Below, in pieces: positions 37,270-49,287 of a DNA stretch of 64,000 nucleotides. Position numbers and translations under genes: made by a program. Every line of letters starts with the position of its first letter. Within the stretch, counting starts at the first letter, position 1. Source of the stretch: Burkholderia cenocepacia (GTDB lineage: Bacteria; Pseudomonadota; Gammaproteobacteria; Burkholderiales; Burkholderiaceae); assembly GCF_014211915.1 (NCBI RefSeq), contig NZ_CP060040.1:1488001-1552000 (forward strand). The letters are read 5' to 3'. The notes under the pieces were generated by a model. It worked only from the letters and a program-made list of their open reading frames with translations. It ran no database searches and had not been told where the DNA came from.

Positions 37270-38168
37270 CACGCGTCCTTCTTCGTGGCTGGTTGATACA
37301 GGCGGATCACCGCCGAGAAATCGAGCTGGCCGTCGCCGCGGCTGCTCATCGTCTGATACAGCTGCTGCGCGAGCGCGCCGAGATAGACGGGCTGGCGCGC
37401 CTGCTTCGCCGCGTCGTTCGCGAGGCCGAGATCCTTCAGCATCAGGTCGGTGCCGAAGCCGCCCGAGTAGCCGCGCGACGACGGCGCGGTCTCGATCACG
37501 CCCGGATACGGGTTGTAGGTGTCCGAGCTCCAGCAGCGGCCCGTCGACGTGTTGACGATACCGGCCAGCACCTTCGGGTCGATGCCGAGCGCGACGCCGA
37601 GCGACATCGCCTCCGACACCGCCGCCATCGAGATGCCGAGCACGAGGTTGTTGCAGACCTTCGCGACCTGCCCCATCCCGGTCGCGCCGCAATGGACGAT
37701 GTTCTTGCCCATCCCGGCGAGCACCGGCTTCACGCGCTCGAAATCCGCGTCGCTGCCGCCGACCATGAAGGTCAGCGTGCCGGCCGCCGCGCCGCCGGTG
37801 CCGCCCGACACCGGCGCATCGACGAACGCACCGCCGTGCTCGCGCACCAGCGCGCCGAACGCCTGCGCGCTCGCCGGGTCGATCGTGCTCGAATCGATCA
37901 CCGTCGCACCCGCGCCGAGACCGGCCAGCACGCCGTTCTCGCCGGACAGCACCGAGCGCACGTGCGGCGCGGCCGGCAGCATCGTGATCACGAACGTCGC
38001 GCCCGATGCCGCATCGCGCGGGGAAGCTGCCACCTGCGCGCCGGCGTCCTGCAGCGCGCGCAATGCGTCGGCGCTCAGGTCGAACGCATGCACGTCGTGG
38101 CCGGCTTTCAGCAGGTTCAGCGCCATCGGCGCGCCCATGTGGCCGAGGCCGATAAATCCGATTTTCAT
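37269..38168 (-). CDS. mmsB: 3-hydroxyisobutyrate dehydrogenase
   Basis: A 299-residue beta-hydroxyacid dehydrogenase. The N-terminal Rossmann motif GFIGLGHMGAPMALNLLKAGH (residues 3-23), substrate motif FVDAPVSGGTGGAAAGTLTFMVGG and catalytic Lys region GQVAKVCNNLVLGISM are all clear. It oxidises 3-hydroxyisobutyrate to methylmalonate semialdehyde with NAD+, feeding MmsA, whose gene is 18 bases upstream in the same operon. The C-terminus carries GDGQLDFSAVIRLY, as in MmsB of Pseudomonas. Confidence 0.93.
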   Translation of the reverse strand: MKIGFIGLGHMGAPMALNLLKAGHDVHAFDLSADALRALQDAGAQVAASPRDAASGATFVITMLPAAPHVRSVLSGENGVLAGLGAGATVIDSSTIDPASAQAFGALVREHGGAFVDAPVSGGTGGAAAGTLTFMVGGSDADFERVKPVLAGMGKNIVHCGATGMGQVAKVCNNLVLGISMAAVSEAMSLGVALGIDPKVLAGIVNTSTGRCWSSDTYNPYPGVIETAPSSRGYSGGFGTDLMLKDLGLANDAAKQARQPVYLGALAQQLYQTMSSRGDGQLDFSAVIRLYQPATKKDA

Positions 38169-38186
38169 GGTGGTGTCCTCCGCCGC

Positions 38187-39716
38187 TCAATGCAGCCGGA
38201 TCGTCGTGTTCACCGGGCCGGCCGTCGTGTCGTCGTCGAACCAGCGCGCGGTGACCGTCTTGGTCTGCGTGTAGAACTGCACGACCTGCTTGCCGTACGG
38301 GCCGAGGTCGCCGAGCTTCGAGCCGCGCGAACCGGTGAAGCTGAAGAACGGCACGGGCACCGGAATCGGGATGTTGATGCCGACCTGGCCGACGTCGATC
38401 TCGCTCTGGAACTTGCGCGCGGCCGCGCCGCTCTGCGTGAAGATGCCCACGCCGTTGCCCATCGGGTTCGCGTTGACGAGCGCGATCGCGTCGTCAAGCG
38501 TGTCGACTTCCATCACGACCAGCACGGGCCCGAAGATTTCATGCGTGTAGATCGTCATGTCGGTTTTCACGCCGGAGAAGATCGTCGGCCCGATGAAGTT
38601 GCCTTCCTCGAAACCGGCGACCTTCACGTCGCGGCCGTCGAGTTCGAGCTTCGCGCCTTCCTTGATGCCCATGTCGATCAGCGACAGAATCCGCGCCTTC
38701 GCACCGCGCGACACGACCGGCCCGACGTCGGTGCCCGCTTCCGAGCCCGCGTTGACCTTCAGCGTCTTCGCCTTCGCGACGATGTCGGGCAACCATTCGC
38801 GCGCCTGGCCCACCAGCACCGCGACGGAAGTCGCCATGCAGCGCTGGCCGGCCGCGCCGAAGCCCGCGCCGACGAGCGCGTTGATCGCCTGCTCGCGGTT
38901 CGCGTCGGGCAGCACGATCGCGTGGTTCTTCGCGCCCATCATCGACTGCACGCGCTTGCCGTGCTGGCTGCCGAGGTTGTACACGTGCGTGCCGACGGCG
39001 GTCGAGCCGACGAACGAGATCGCCTTCACGAGCGGATGCGTACAGATCGCGTCGACGACTTCCTTGCCGCCGTGCACGACGTTCAGTACCCCTTTCGGTA
39101 TGCCGGCCTCGAGCGCGAGTTCGACGAGTTCCATCGTCGACATCGGGTCCTGCTCGGACGGCTTCAGCACGAACGTGTTGCCGCACACGATCGCCATCGG
39201 GAACATCCACAGCGGAATCATCGCGGGGAAATTGAACGGCGTGATGCCCGCGCACACGCCGAGCGGCTGGCGCAGCGTGTAGGTGTCGACGCCGCCCGCG
39301 ACGTTCTCCGCGAATTCGCCGAGCTGCAGCGTGCCGATCGAGCATGCGTGCTCGACCACTTCGAGGCCGCGGAAGATGTCGCCTTCGGCGTCCGGAATCG
39401 TCTTGCCCTGTTCAGCCGTCAGCGTCTTCGCGATGCGCTGCTGGTTCGCGCGCACCAGATCCTGGAACTTCAGCATGATGCGCATGCGCGCGGCGATCGG
39501 CGTGTTCTTCCACGTCGCATACGCGGCGTGCGCGGCCTGCACGGCCGCGTCGACTTCCGCGACGGTCGCGAACGGCACGCGTGCGAGCACCTGCTGCGTC
39601 GCCGGGTTGACGATGTCGCGCCACTCGCTGGTGGTGGACTCGACGAAGGCGCCGTCGATCAGCAGCTTGACCGTCGGCACGTCTTGCCCCGTGCGGGGCG
39701 TCGGATTCGCGTTCAT
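38187..39716 (-). CDS. mmsA: Methylmalonate-semialdehyde dehydrogenase (CoA-acylating)
   Basis: A 509-residue aldehyde dehydrogenase of the MmsA type. The family signature is visible: [56 protein letters not shown] and the catalytic Cys in [17 protein letters not shown]. It converts methylmalonate semialdehyde to propionyl-CoA with NAD+ and CoA, the last step of distal valine degradation. The first ~20 residues are a polar extension. The start at 39716 is followed by normal family sequence ([12 protein letters not shown]). Confidence 0.94.
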   Translation of the reverse strand: MNANPTPRTGQDVPTVKLLIDGAFVESTTSEWRDIVNPATQQVLARVPFATVAEVDAAVQAAHAAYATWKNTPIAARMRIMLKFQDLVRANQQRIAKTLTAEQGKTIPDAEGDIFRGLEVVEHACSIGTLQLGEFAENVAGGVDTYTLRQPLGVCAGITPFNFPAMIPLWMFPMAIVCGNTFVLKPSEQDPMSTMELVELALEAGIPKGVLNVVHGGKEVVDAICTHPLVKAISFVGSTAVGTHVYNLGSQHGKRVQSMMGAKNHAIVLPDANREQAINALVGAGFGAAGQRCMATSVAVLVGQAREWLPDIVAKAKTLKVNAGSEAGTDVGPVVSRGAKARILSLIDMGIKEGAKLELDGRDVKVAGFEEGNFIGPTIFSGVKTDMTIYTHEIFGPVLVVMEVDTLDDAIALVNANPMGNGVGIFTQSGAAARKFQSEIDVGQVGINIPIPVPVPFFSFTGSRGSKLGDLGPYGKQVVQFYTQTKTVTARWFDDDTTAGPVNTTIRLH

Positions 39717-39820
39717 CAGTGCACTCTCCTTGCAGTGGGCCGGGTGGCGTCATTCAACGCGTGGCCCGTTCAGTTCAGTCAGTCGATGGACGGCGGCCGC
39801 GGCACGCGGCCCGCAGCCGG

Positions 39821-41527
39821 TCATTTCAGTTCGTTGGCGAAATCTTCTTCCCAGTATTCGCCGGGCATGCGCGCGGTCGCGTCGTCGCCGCGCTCGATCT
39901 CGCGACGGCGCAGCTCGACGCGGCGAATCTTCCCCGAGATCGTCTTCGGCAGTTCCGCGAACTGCAGCCGGCGGATGCGCTTGTACGGCGCGAGCTTCTC
40001 GCGCGAGAAACGGAAGATCTCCAGCGCGAGCGCGGGGCTTTCTTCATAGCCCTGGCGCAGCGTGATGAAGGTCTTCGGCACCGACAGCCGCACCGGGTCC
40101 GGGCTCGGCACGACGGCCGCTTCCGCGATCGCCGGATGCTCGATCAGCACGCTTTCCAGTTCGAACGGGCTCAGCCGGTAGTCGGACGACTTGAACACGT
40201 CGTCCGCGCGGCCGATGTACACGTAGTAGCCGTCGTCGCGACGCATCGCGATGTCCGACGTACGGTAGTGACCGTCGCGCATCGCGTGAGCCGTCGCATC
40301 GGGATTGTTCGCGTAGCCCTTCATCAGCCCGACCGGGCGCGTGACGTCGTCACCGATCGGCAGCGCGACCTCGCCTTCGGTCACCGGCGCGCCGTCCGGG
40401 TCGAGCAACGCGATCCGGTAGCCGGGCAGCGGCCGGCCCATCGAGCCGGCGACCACCGGCTGGCCCGGCGAATTGCCGATCAGGCAGGTCGTCTCGGTCT
40501 GGCCGTAGCCGTCGCGAATCGAGATGTTCCAGGCCTTCTTCACGCGCTCGATGATCTCGGGATTCAGCGGCTCGCCCGCGCCGACGATCTCGCGCAGCTT
40601 CACGTCGAACGACGCGAGCGGCTGCTGCACGAGCATGCGCCACACGGTCGGCGGCGCGCACAGCGTCGTCACCCGGTACTTGACGAGCGCATCGAGCACG
40701 ACCTTCGGCTCGAAGCGCGCATAGTTGAACGCGAACACGCACGCCTGCGCATTCCATGGCGCGAAGAAGCAGCTCCACGCGTGCTTCGCCCAGCCCGGCG
40801 AGCTGATGTTCCAATGGATGTCGCCCGGTTGCAGGCCGACCCAGTACATCGTAGACAGGTGCCCGACCGGATAGGTGCGGTGCGTATGCTCGACGAGCTT
40901 CGGCTTCGACGTCGTGCCCGACGTGAAGTACAGCAGCATCGGATCGTTTGCGTGCGTGACGGCATCCGGCTCGAACGCGGCGCTCGCCGCATAGCCGTCG
41001 TTCATCGCGAGCCAGCCCGCGCGCGGCGCGCCGGCGACGATTTTCTGCTCGAGGCCGAGGCCGGCCTGCTCGAACTTCGCGGTTTCGTTCTCGTCGACGA
41101 TCGCGTAGGTCGCGCCGCCGATCTGCACGCGGTCGCGCACGTCGTCGGGCGACAGTTGCGTGGTGGCGGGCAGCACGATCGCGCCGAGCTTCATCGCGGC
41201 CAGCATCGCGTCCCACAGCTCGACCCGGTTCGGCAGCATCAGCAGGATGCGGTCGCCGCGCCCGACGCCGATCGAGCGCAGCCAGTTCGCGATCCGCGAC
41301 GAACGCTCGGACATCTGCGCGAACGAATACGGGTCGCCCGTGCCGGTCGCCGCGTCGACGATCCACAGCGCGGGCTGGTCGTTGCCGCGCGCCATCGGGT
41401 CGAAGTAGTCGAGCGCCCAGTTGAACGCATCGAGCACCGGCCATGCGAAATCGCGATACGCGGTGTCGTAGTCGGTGCGATGGCGCAGCAGAAAGTCGCG
41501 TGCGTCCAGGAATGCCTGTACCGTCAT
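39821..41527 (-). CDS. AMP-forming acyl-CoA ligase in the valine cluster
   Basis: A 568-residue adenylate-forming ligase. Visible core motifs are the P-loop LLYFTSGTTSKPKLVEHTH, adenine motif DGYGQTETT, RADDVFKSSDYRLSPFELE and the C-terminal catalytic Lys in PKTISGKIRRVELR. It resembles medium- or branched-chain acyl-CoA and acetoacetyl-type synthetases. Set between isobutyryl-CoA dehydrogenase and mmsA, it may activate isobutyrate or propionate so that free acids enter the pathway; this is inference from context. The ATG at 41527 follows GGAGACGACAC; an ATG eight codons upstream lacks such a site. Confidence 0.85.
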   Translation of the reverse strand: MTVQAFLDARDFLLRHRTDYDTAYRDFAWPVLDAFNWALDYFDPMARGNDQPALWIVDAATGTGDPYSFAQMSERSSRIANWLRSIGVGRGDRILLMLPNRVELWDAMLAAMKLGAIVLPATTQLSPDDVRDRVQIGGATYAIVDENETAKFEQAGLGLEQKIVAGAPRAGWLAMNDGYAASAAFEPDAVTHANDPMLLYFTSGTTSKPKLVEHTHRTYPVGHLSTMYWVGLQPGDIHWNISSPGWAKHAWSCFFAPWNAQACVFAFNYARFEPKVVLDALVKYRVTTLCAPPTVWRMLVQQPLASFDVKLREIVGAGEPLNPEIIERVKKAWNISIRDGYGQTETTCLIGNSPGQPVVAGSMGRPLPGYRIALLDPDGAPVTEGEVALPIGDDVTRPVGLMKGYANNPDATAHAMRDGHYRTSDIAMRRDDGYYVYIGRADDVFKSSDYRLSPFELESVLIEHPAIAEAAVVPSPDPVRLSVPKTFITLRQGYEESPALALEIFRFSREKLAPYKRIRRLQFAELPKTISGKIRRVELRRREIERGDDATARMPGEYWEEDFANELK

Positions 41528-41725
41528 GTGTCGTCTCCGTCCAGTCTCCATGCCCAGCGGTCAACCGGCGCAGGTGCTGCGGCACTTGCCCGGTTCCGTG
41601 TTGCACGGCGCACGGTCACGTCGTTGCGTGCCGCGTTTGCCGCGCTGCCCTCGTGCCTGTCTCGTGTGCCTGCCTGTTCGACCGTTTGTTCGACTGCGTG
41701 ATGCCGGATGGGCGCACGTCGCGGC

Positions 41726-42961
<1,236 letters not shown>

Positions 42962-42996
42962 TTACACTGAGCGTTTTTGCCACACCGGCGACACCG

Positions 42997-44031
42997 ATGA
43001 AGCAGGAAGACAAGGGAACCGTCGCGATCAGCCTCGTCGCGTACAGCGTCGCGCTGGCCACGCGGCGCGGCGTCGCGGCCGAGCCGCTGCTCGCGCAGGC
43101 CGGTATCGCACCGGCGCTGCTCGGGCAGCCGCGCGCACGCGTGTCCGCGCAGCAATACGGCGCGCTGTGGAACGCGATTGCGCGCACGCTCGACGACGAG
43201 TTTTTCGGGCAGGATCGCCATCCGATGCGCAGCGGCAGCTTCATCGCGATGAGCCAGGCGGCGCTGTCCGCACGCGACGGGCTGCACGCGATGGCGCGCG
43301 CGGTGAACTTCATGCACTGCGTGCTCGACGACCTCCACGCGGAGCTCGACGCGAATCCGCAGCGCGTGCGGCTGCGTTTCGTGCACCGCAACAACGGCGC
43401 GACGCCCGCGATGTTCACGTACGCGACCTATTTCATCATCGTGTACGGGCTCACCTGCTGGCTCATCGGCCGGCGCATACCGCTGCTGCACGCGAGCTTC
43501 CGCTGCGATACGCCGCCCGCCGATCACGAATACCCGTCGATGTTCTGCGACGACATGCGGTTCAACGAGCCCGATTCGTATGTCGATTTCGATCCCGAAT
43601 TCGCGACGCTGCCGGTCGTGCAGAACGCGAAGACGCTGAAAACGTTTCTGCGTAACGCGCCGGCCAGCTTCATCGTCAAGTACCGCAACCCGAACGCGCT
43701 CGCGCAGCGGGTGCGCGCGGTGCTGCGCGGAATGCCGCCCGCCGCATGGCCGGGCGCGGGCGGGATGGCCGCGCGGCTGCACGTGGCCGAGGCCACGCTG
43801 CGCCGCAAGCTGCACCAGGAAGGCCACGCGTACCAGTCGATCAAGGACACGCTAAGGCGCGATCTCGCGTTCGAGGCGCTGGCCGACCCCGCCCGCACGA
43901 TCGCCGACGTCGCGGCCGCGACCGGTTTCGCGGAGCCGAGCGCGTTCTACCGCGCGTTTCGCAAGTGGAGCGGGCGCAGTCCGGCCGAGTTTCGGGAAGA
44001 AGCGCTCGCGCGCGGCGGCGGCGCCGGCTGA
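42997..44031 (+). CDS. AraC-family regulator (MmsR-like position)
   Basis: A 344-residue AraC regulator of the long class, with an N-terminal effector domain of the arabinose-binding-like type ([34 protein letters not shown]) and a C-terminal double helix-turn-helix (about 255-335: [53 protein letters not shown]). It is transcribed away from the valine cluster, 137 bases from the acyl-CoA dehydrogenase gene, as MmsR is in Pseudomonas. It probably activates the cluster in response to a valine-derived intermediate. There is no strong ribosome binding site. Confidence 0.87.
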   Translation: MKQEDKGTVAISLVAYSVALATRRGVAAEPLLAQAGIAPALLGQPRARVSAQQYGALWNAIARTLDDEFFGQDRHPMRSGSFIAMSQAALSARDGLHAMARAVNFMHCVLDDLHAELDANPQRVRLRFVHRNNGATPAMFTYATYFIIVYGLTCWLIGRRIPLLHASFRCDTPPADHEYPSMFCDDMRFNEPDSYVDFDPEFATLPVVQNAKTLKTFLRNAPASFIVKYRNPNALAQRVRAVLRGMPPAAWPGAGGMAARLHVAEATLRRKLHQEGHAYQSIKDTLRRDLAFEALADPARTIADVAAATGFAEPSAFYRAFRKWSGRSPAEFREEALARGGGAG

Positions 44032-44154
44032 ATGCGCGATCGGCCCTGCCTCGCCTTCGCGCTTTCGGCCGAAACCGCCTAATCTTCAAGCATCGGGCCC
44101 ACGCCCTTTCCGCCAGCCGGACGGCACGCGGCCGTGCGCCGCCCGGACGTCCCG

Positions 44155-45696
44155 ATGCGCTTTCATCGTCATGCCCCGCCGCCGGCGCCTGCCGCGCCCG
44201 ACGGCCGCCCCCGTCACCCGCTGTCCGCGCGCGCCGCGCTGTTCGCGGCGCTGCTCGTCGTGTGCGCTGCACTTGCCGCGCCGCCATCGGCCGACGCGCC
44301 CGCCGCGCATCCCGTCGTCGTGATTCCCGTCAACGGTGCGATCGGGCCGGCCAGCGCCGATTTCATCGTGCGTTCGGTCGACCGCGCGGCCCGCGAGCAC
44401 GCGCCGCTCGCGATCCTGCAGCTCGACACGCCCGGCGGCCTCGATACGTCGATGCGGCAGATCATCAAGGCCATCCTCGGCTCGCCGGTGCCGGTCGCCG
44501 CGTTCGTCGCGCCGGGCGGTGCGCGGGCGGCGAGCGCGGGCACCTACATCGTCTATGCGAGCCACGTCGCAGCGATGGCGCCTGGCACCAACCTCGGCGC
44601 GGCGTCGCCCGTGCAGTTCGGCATCGGCGGCGCCGCACCGCCGGGCGCGAATCCGGCTGCGCCGCGGCCGACTGGTGCATCGGGTGCCTCGGATACGCCT
44701 GGCGCGGCGGCCGCGCTGCCGACCGACACGCAATCGACCGAGATCCGCAAGGCGATGCAGGATGCATCCGCTTACATCCGCGGCCTCGCGCAGTTGCGCG
44801 GGCGCAATGCCGAATGGGCCGAGCGCGCGGTACGCGAGGCCGTGAGCCTGTCGGCAAACGAGGCGCGCGCGCAGCATGTGGTCGACCTGATCGCGCAGGA
44901 CCCGGCCGATCTCGCGCGCCAGCTCGACGGCCGCGCGGTGACGACGACCGCCGGCACGCTGCATCTCGCGACCGCGCACGCGCCGCTCGTCGTGCTCGCG
45001 CCCGACTGGCGCAGCCGGTTCCTCGCGATCATCGCCGATCCGAACGTCGCGCTGATCCTGCTGACGATCGGCATCTACGGCCTCTTCTTCGAATTCGCGA
45101 ACCCCGGTTTCGTGCTGCCGGGCGTCGCCGGCACGATATGCCTGCTGGTCGGGCTGTTCGCGATGCAGTTGCTGCCGGTCAGCTATGCGGGCCTCGGCCT
45201 CGTGCTGCTCGGGCTCGGCTGCCTCGTCGCGGAGGCGTTCCTGCCGACCTTCGGCGTGCTGGGGTTCGGCGGCATCGTCGCGTTCACGATCGGCGCGCTG
45301 ATGCTGATCGACACCGACGTGCCCGGCTACGGGATTCCGTGGCCCGTGATCGCGAGCCTCGCGCTCGGCGGCGGGCTGCTCGTCGCGGGCGTGTCGAGCG
45401 TCGCGCTGCGCGCACGGCAGCGCCCGGTCGTGACGGGCGCCGAGGCGATGCTCGGCAGCATCGGCGAAGTACTCGACGACGGCCTGCATCCGGACCAGCC
45501 GCCAGGCGCGGCCGGCGCACCCTCGTCGGCCGCCGGCTGGGCGCGCGTGCACGGCGAGCGCTGGCGCGTGGCGAGCAGCACGCCGCTGGCCGCCGGCTGC
45601 CGCGTGCGCGTCACCGGTCGCCACGGGCTGACGCTGACGGTCGCGCCGCTCTACGACGTGCCCGCACCCGCCCATCCGCAGGGAGAACCTTCATGA
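44155..45696 (+). CDS. NfeD-family membrane serine protease (ClpP-like domain)
   Basis: A 513-residue membrane protein. After a signal-anchor (about 24-43) comes a ClpP-fold protease domain with [19 protein letters not shown] and the nucleophile Ser127 in [15 protein letters not shown] Gly/Pro/Ala-rich insertion follows (about 155-185), then [18 protein letters not shown], which contains the likely general-base Lys. Four or five hydrophobic helices (about 300-415) and a C-terminal OB-fold NfeD domain complete it. Archaeal homologue PH1510 cleaves the C-terminus of stomatin, and the slipin gene overlaps this one by 4 bases (ATGA), supporting the same pairing. A GTG at 44134 is an alternative start. 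Confidence 0.86.
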   Translation: MRFHRHAPPPAPAAPDGRPRHPLSARAALFAALLVVCAALAAPPSADAPAAHPVVVIPVNGAIGPASADFIVRSVDRAAREHAPLAILQLDTPGGLDTSMRQIIKAILGSPVPVAAFVAPGGARAASAGTYIVYASHVAAMAPGTNLGAASPVQFGIGGAAPPGANPAAPRPTGASGASDTPGAAAALPTDTQSTEIRKAMQDASAYIRGLAQLRGRNAEWAERAVREAVSLSANEARAQHVVDLIAQDPADLARQLDGRAVTTTAGTLHLATAHAPLVVLAPDWRSRFLAIIADPNVALILLTIGIYGLFFEFANPGFVLPGVAGTICLLVGLFAMQLLPVSYAGLGLVLLGLGCLVAEAFLPTFGVLGFGGIVAFTIGALMLIDTDVPGYGIPWPVIASLALGGGLLVAGVSSVALRARQRPVVTGAEAMLGSIGEVLDDGLHPDQPPGAAGAPSSAAGWARVHGERWRVASSTPLAAGCRVRVTGRHGLTLTVAPLYDVPAPAHPQGEPS

Positions 45697-46466
45697 TCGG
45701 TTACACGTTCGGCTTCAGCAGCGTCCTCATCGTCTTCGTCGTGGTGCTCGTCGCGTCGTCGATCCGCATCTTTCGCGAGTACGAGCGCGGTGTCGTGTTC
45801 ATGCTCGGCCGGTTCTGGAAAGTGAAGGGGCCGGGGCTGGTGCTGATCATCCCGATCGTCCAGCAGGTCGTGCGGATCGACCTGCGCACCGTCGTGTTCG
45901 ACGTGCCGGCGCAGGACGTGATCACGCGCGACAACGTGTCGGTGAAGGTCAATGCGGTCGTGTATTTCCGCGTCGTCGATCCGGAAAAGGCCGTGATCCA
46001 GGTCGCGCGCTTCTTCGAGGCGACGAGCCAGCTCGCGCAGACGACGCTGCGCGCGGTGCTCGGCAAGCACGAACTCGACGCGCTGCTCGCCGAGCGCGAA
46101 CAATTGAACGCGGACATCCAGAAGACGCTCGACGCGCAGACCGATGCGTGGGGGATCAAGGTATCGACGGTCGAGATCAAGCACGTCGACCTGAACGAGA
46201 CGATGATCCGCGCGATCGCACGGCAGGCCGAAGCCGAGCGCGAGCGGCGCGCGAAGGTGATTCATGCGGAAGGCGAATTGCAGGCGTCGGAGAAACTGCT
46301 GCAGGCCGCGCAGCGGCTCGCGCTGCAGCCGCAGGCGATGCAGTTGCGCTATCTGCAGACGCTGACGACGATCGCGGCGGACAAGAATTCGACGATCGTG
46401 TTTCCGCTGCCGGTCGATCTGCTGGGGGCGTTGCTGGATCGGTTGGGCCCGTCGCGCGAGCCTTGA
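45693..46466 (+). CDS. Slipin (stomatin/prohibitin-family SPFH protein)
   Basis: A 257-residue SPFH-domain protein with one N-terminal membrane segment (about residues 8-26), then [37 protein letters not shown] and [21 protein letters not shown], which are slipin signatures. A C-terminal coiled-coil follows ([26 protein letters not shown]). Slipins oligomerise at the membrane and organise lipid microdomains. The start follows GGGAG and overlaps the NfeD stop, so the two are co-translated and probably act together in membrane protein quality control. Confidence 0.9.
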   Translation: MIGYTFGFSSVLIVFVVVLVASSIRIFREYERGVVFMLGRFWKVKGPGLVLIIPIVQQVVRIDLRTVVFDVPAQDVITRDNVSVKVNAVVYFRVVDPEKAVIQVARFFEATSQLAQTTLRAVLGKHELDALLAEREQLNADIQKTLDAQTDAWGIKVSTVEIKHVDLNETMIRAIARQAEAERERRAKVIHAEGELQASEKLLQAAQRLALQPQAMQLRYLQTLTTIAADKNSTIVFPLPVDLLGALLDRLGPSREP

Positions 46467-46559
46467 GACGCGCGTGCGCCGTCCCGCGAGACGCCCCGGG
46501 GCCGAGGTCGATGAGCGCGGGAGCCGCGACCAGCGCCCGGCGGCCCGCGCCCGCCCGCG

Positions 46560-47837
46560 TCAGGCCAACAGCTTGCGCTCGGCCTTGCCGTACTTGATCG
46601 ACTTCTCGTCCGGAATCATCAGCCCCGTGTGCTCGTCGCGGCCCTGCAGCAGGAAACGCGCGTCCGGGTTGCCGATCTGTTCGGCCGCGAGCTTGCTGTC
46701 CGCGCCGATCTCGCCCTTCTTCATCCGGTTGACGATCACGCCGGCCGCGGTGTCCTTGAAATCGCGCAGCATCCACGCATCGCCGTCGCTGTCGCCGAAC
46801 ACCAGCAGCGGCCCGTAGCCCTTCTTCGACACGAGCACGTTGCGAATGCCCACCGTCTTGCCGGGCCCCCAGTTGAAGTGCCAGCCGGCCGGATAGGTGC
46901 TCGTGTACTTGCCGTCCTGCATGTCGAGACGCAAGCCGATCACGTTCTCGGGCGGCACGCCGTAGCCATAGTCAGGATTGCCGGCGAACACGCGCACGAC
47001 GTCGTCGAGCGACGCAGTGCTCACGTACACGTCGATGCCGTTCGCCCGCAGCGTGTGCATCACCGCGCGGATTTCCTCGTGAATGCGGATGCCGTGGAAA
47101 TGCGTGTCGGCCACCACGCCGGCCTTGCCCGGCAGCGTCTTCGGGCTTTCGTAGCGGACCTTGCGCAGCGCGTCGCCGATCCCGTAGTTGTTCGACGCTT
47201 GCGCCATCGCCTGCAGCTCGGCGGTCGTCATGTTCTGGTAGAAGTAGATGATCCACTTGTAGCCGACTTCGAGCGGATGCGTGTCGCAGATCGCGTCGTA
47301 CATGAAGTACAGCTTCGCGCGGAAATCCTTGAACGGGTCGGTCTCGCGGATCTCGTCGAGGCTCTTGTCGCCGCCGAGGCCCTGGTAGTTCGCATGGAGC
47401 CAGCGGTAGTCGGACTCGACGTCGGCCGCGAGATCCTCCATCGTCACCGGCTTGCCGTCGACGGTCGTGTAGTCCTTCATGAACGCGCCCTTCGGCACGT
47501 CCTTCCACATCACGGCGACGAATTCGTCCGGCGTCAGCTTGTACTGCAGATGGTTGATCTGGTACATCAGCAACGCCTCTTCGCAGTCGTTCATGATGCA
47601 CGTGTTGTCCCAGTCGAACACCGCATACGGGCGGCGCTTTCCGTCGTAGCGGGCGCTCGCGACGCCATGCTGGTCGAGCACCGCCTGCAGGCGCGCGGCG
47701 TTGAACGGCGACCAGCGGCCGGGGTCCAGCGCGTCCGGGGCGGTTGCGCTCTTCGCGCCGGCGATGCCGGCCTTGAGCATCAGCGGCGTCGCAGCGGTCG
47801 CCGCGGCAAGGGTGTTCATGAACTGGCGGCGTTGCAT
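46560..47837 (-). CDS. HAD-superfamily phosphatase, Tat-exported, phosphorylcholine-phosphatase-like
   Basis: A 425-residue protein. The N-terminus MQRRQFMNTLAAATAATPLMLKAGIAGA has a twin-arginine signal (RRQFM). The HAD motif I is AVFDWDNTCIMND (catalytic Asp75 and Asp77); motif II is likely VYVSTASLDD and the acidic motif III/IV is LLVFGDSDGDAWML. The DxDNT motif, export signal and YQINHL region resemble periplasmic phosphorylcholine phosphatase (PchP) of Pseudomonas, which releases choline phosphate esters for uptake. That substrate is inferred. The start at 47837 has GGAGAGACC just before it. The gene is convergent with slipin. Confidence 0.8.
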   Translation of the reverse strand: MQRRQFMNTLAAATAATPLMLKAGIAGAKSATAPDALDPGRWSPFNAARLQAVLDQHGVASARYDGKRRPYAVFDWDNTCIMNDCEEALLMYQINHLQYKLTPDEFVAVMWKDVPKGAFMKDYTTVDGKPVTMEDLAADVESDYRWLHANYQGLGGDKSLDEIRETDPFKDFRAKLYFMYDAICDTHPLEVGYKWIIYFYQNMTTAELQAMAQASNNYGIGDALRKVRYESPKTLPGKAGVVADTHFHGIRIHEEIRAVMHTLRANGIDVYVSTASLDDVVRVFAGNPDYGYGVPPENVIGLRLDMQDGKYTSTYPAGWHFNWGPGKTVGIRNVLVSKKGYGPLLVFGDSDGDAWMLRDFKDTAAGVIVNRMKKGEIGADSKLAAEQIGNPDARFLLQGRDEHTGLMIPDEKSIKYGKAERKLLA

Positions 47838-48346
47838 GGTCTCTCCGTTGAAATGCCGAATCGGCTTCGGTCGCTGCCCCGCGCGACGCGCGGCACGCCG
47901 GCCTCGCGAAGCCGCAAAGGCTTCGAATCGGGGCGGATGATGTGACGAAATTATTTCGGCAATTTGACAGCGTCCCGCCGCGACGCGACGGGGAGTTGAT
48001 CCGGCGCGACATGCCGGGCCGTGCGGAAGCCTTGCCTGGCGATCCCCGTCGACTTCCCCGCTGAGGACGCACGGACAAGCAACGCCCATCCCGCCCCGAG
48101 CGCCTGAAATCTAGAGCTTCCCCTCCATTTCGGCCCTTCATTAGGAGAAGTCCTCATCTCCAAGGGCTGGCGCGCGACCGCGAACCGGCTATGATCATTA
48201 CATTACTCAATGACACATTAAATGCTGACTGAATAAGCCGTATGGCGATGGACGCCGGCGGATGCATCCAGATCAGCACCCCAAGCCTTGCCCAGGACCC
48301 GCCCTACGCCGAGACGCAAACGCGGGCCGACACATGGAGACGCATC
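47838..48346. other. Divergent intergenic region, with candidate operator
   Basis: These 509 bases separate the divergent phosphatase and M24-fold genes. There is no gene. Around 48190-48240 the composition becomes AT-rich and carries nested inverted repeats, annotated separately. The rest shows no feature I can support. Confidence 0.5.
48195..48224. promoter_or_regulatory. Candidate operator: nested CATT/AATG inverted repeats
   Basis: The AT-rich block contains TCATT-N9-AATGA (48195-48213), inside it CATT-ACTC-AATG (48201-48212), and next to it CATT-A-AATG (48216-48224). Such closely packed symmetry suggests a repressor or activator site controlling the M24/SDR/hydrolase operon, which starts 122 bases downstream. 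The cognate regulator is not in the window. Confidence 0.4.
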
Positions 48347-49246
48347 ATGACCGCCCACCATCCGCTGCCGGAAGTCCACCTCGACGAGCTGCCGCAATTC
48401 CGCGCGGTCCAGCAACTGGCCTACCGCTGCGTCGAAACCGTCGGCGCGATGCTCTACCCCGGCATCACCGAGAAGGAGGCCGCGCGCCTCCTGACCGAAT
48501 GGCTGCAGGACAACGGCGTGCACGACTGGCTGCACAAGCCGTTCGCGTGGTTCGGCGACCGCACCGCGTTCGAGGGCTTCTCCGGCCTCAAGCACATGGG
48601 CGGCTTCAATCTCGCGTTCTTCCCGAGCAACCGCCAGCTCGAAACCGACATGCCGGTGATCCTGGATGTCGCGCCGGTGCTCGACGGCATCGTCGCCGAC
48701 GTCGGCTACGCGCACTGCCTGGGCCGCAACCCGATCCTCGAGCAGTTGCAGGACGACCTGATGGACCATCGCGACATGATCGTGCGGCTCGTGAAGGCGC
48801 GCCGGCCGATGGCGGAAGTCGCGCAGGAAGTCGACGCGCTGTGCCGCCGCCAGGGCGTCGAGCCGCGCCACAAGGCCTATCCGTTCAAGGTGCTCGCGCA
48901 TCGCGTCGCGAAGATCCACAAGCTGTCGAAGCCGCGCTTCGTCGCGCGCTTCGGGCTGAACGCGACGCGCAACCTGCTGCTCGACCAGGGCCGCGCGGCG
49001 AAACAGCAGGGCTGGTCGCCGCTGTGGTCGATCGACCGCCGCTCCGAGCATGCGCCGGTGCCGGGCCTGTGGGCCGTCGAGCCGCATCTCGGCTTCGCCG
49101 GCGTCGGCGCGAAATTCGAGGAGCTGCTCGTGATCACCGATGACGACGCGTACTGGCTCGACGAGGATCTGCCGCACGTGCGCCGCTGGCAGCGCCGCCA
49201 GGCCGAGCGCGCGCAGCCTGCGTCGACCTTGTCGGCCGCCGCCTGA
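48347..49246 (+). CDS. M24-fold (creatinase/aminopeptidase-like) protein
   Basis: A 299-residue protein with the pita-bread fold of M24 peptidases: helical start QLAYRCVETVGAMLYPGITEKEAARLLTEWL, then FSGLKHMGGFNLAFFPSNRQLETDMPVILDVAPVLDGIVADVGYAH (with two Asp as candidate metal ligands) and VEPHLGFAGVGAKFEELLVIT (candidate His and Glu ligands). Metal-dependent peptidase or hydrolase activity is possible, but the ligand set is judged only by eye. The start at 48347 follows GGAGACGCATC. It is the first gene of a probable operon with the hydrolase-SDR fusion 41 bases downstream. The cellular role is unknown. Confidence 0.8.
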   Translation: MTAHHPLPEVHLDELPQFRAVQQLAYRCVETVGAMLYPGITEKEAARLLTEWLQDNGVHDWLHKPFAWFGDRTAFEGFSGLKHMGGFNLAFFPSNRQLETDMPVILDVAPVLDGIVADVGYAHCLGRNPILEQLQDDLMDHRDMIVRLVKARRPMAEVAQEVDALCRRQGVEPRHKAYPFKVLAHRVAKIHKLSKPRFVARFGLNATRNLLLDQGRAAKQQGWSPLWSIDRRSEHAPVPGLWAVEPHLGFAGVGAKFEELLVITDDDAYWLDEDLPHVRRWQRRQAERAQPASTLSAAA

Positions 49247-49287
49247 CGAACCACCCACCTCCCGACTCCCTGAACGACGGACTCACG

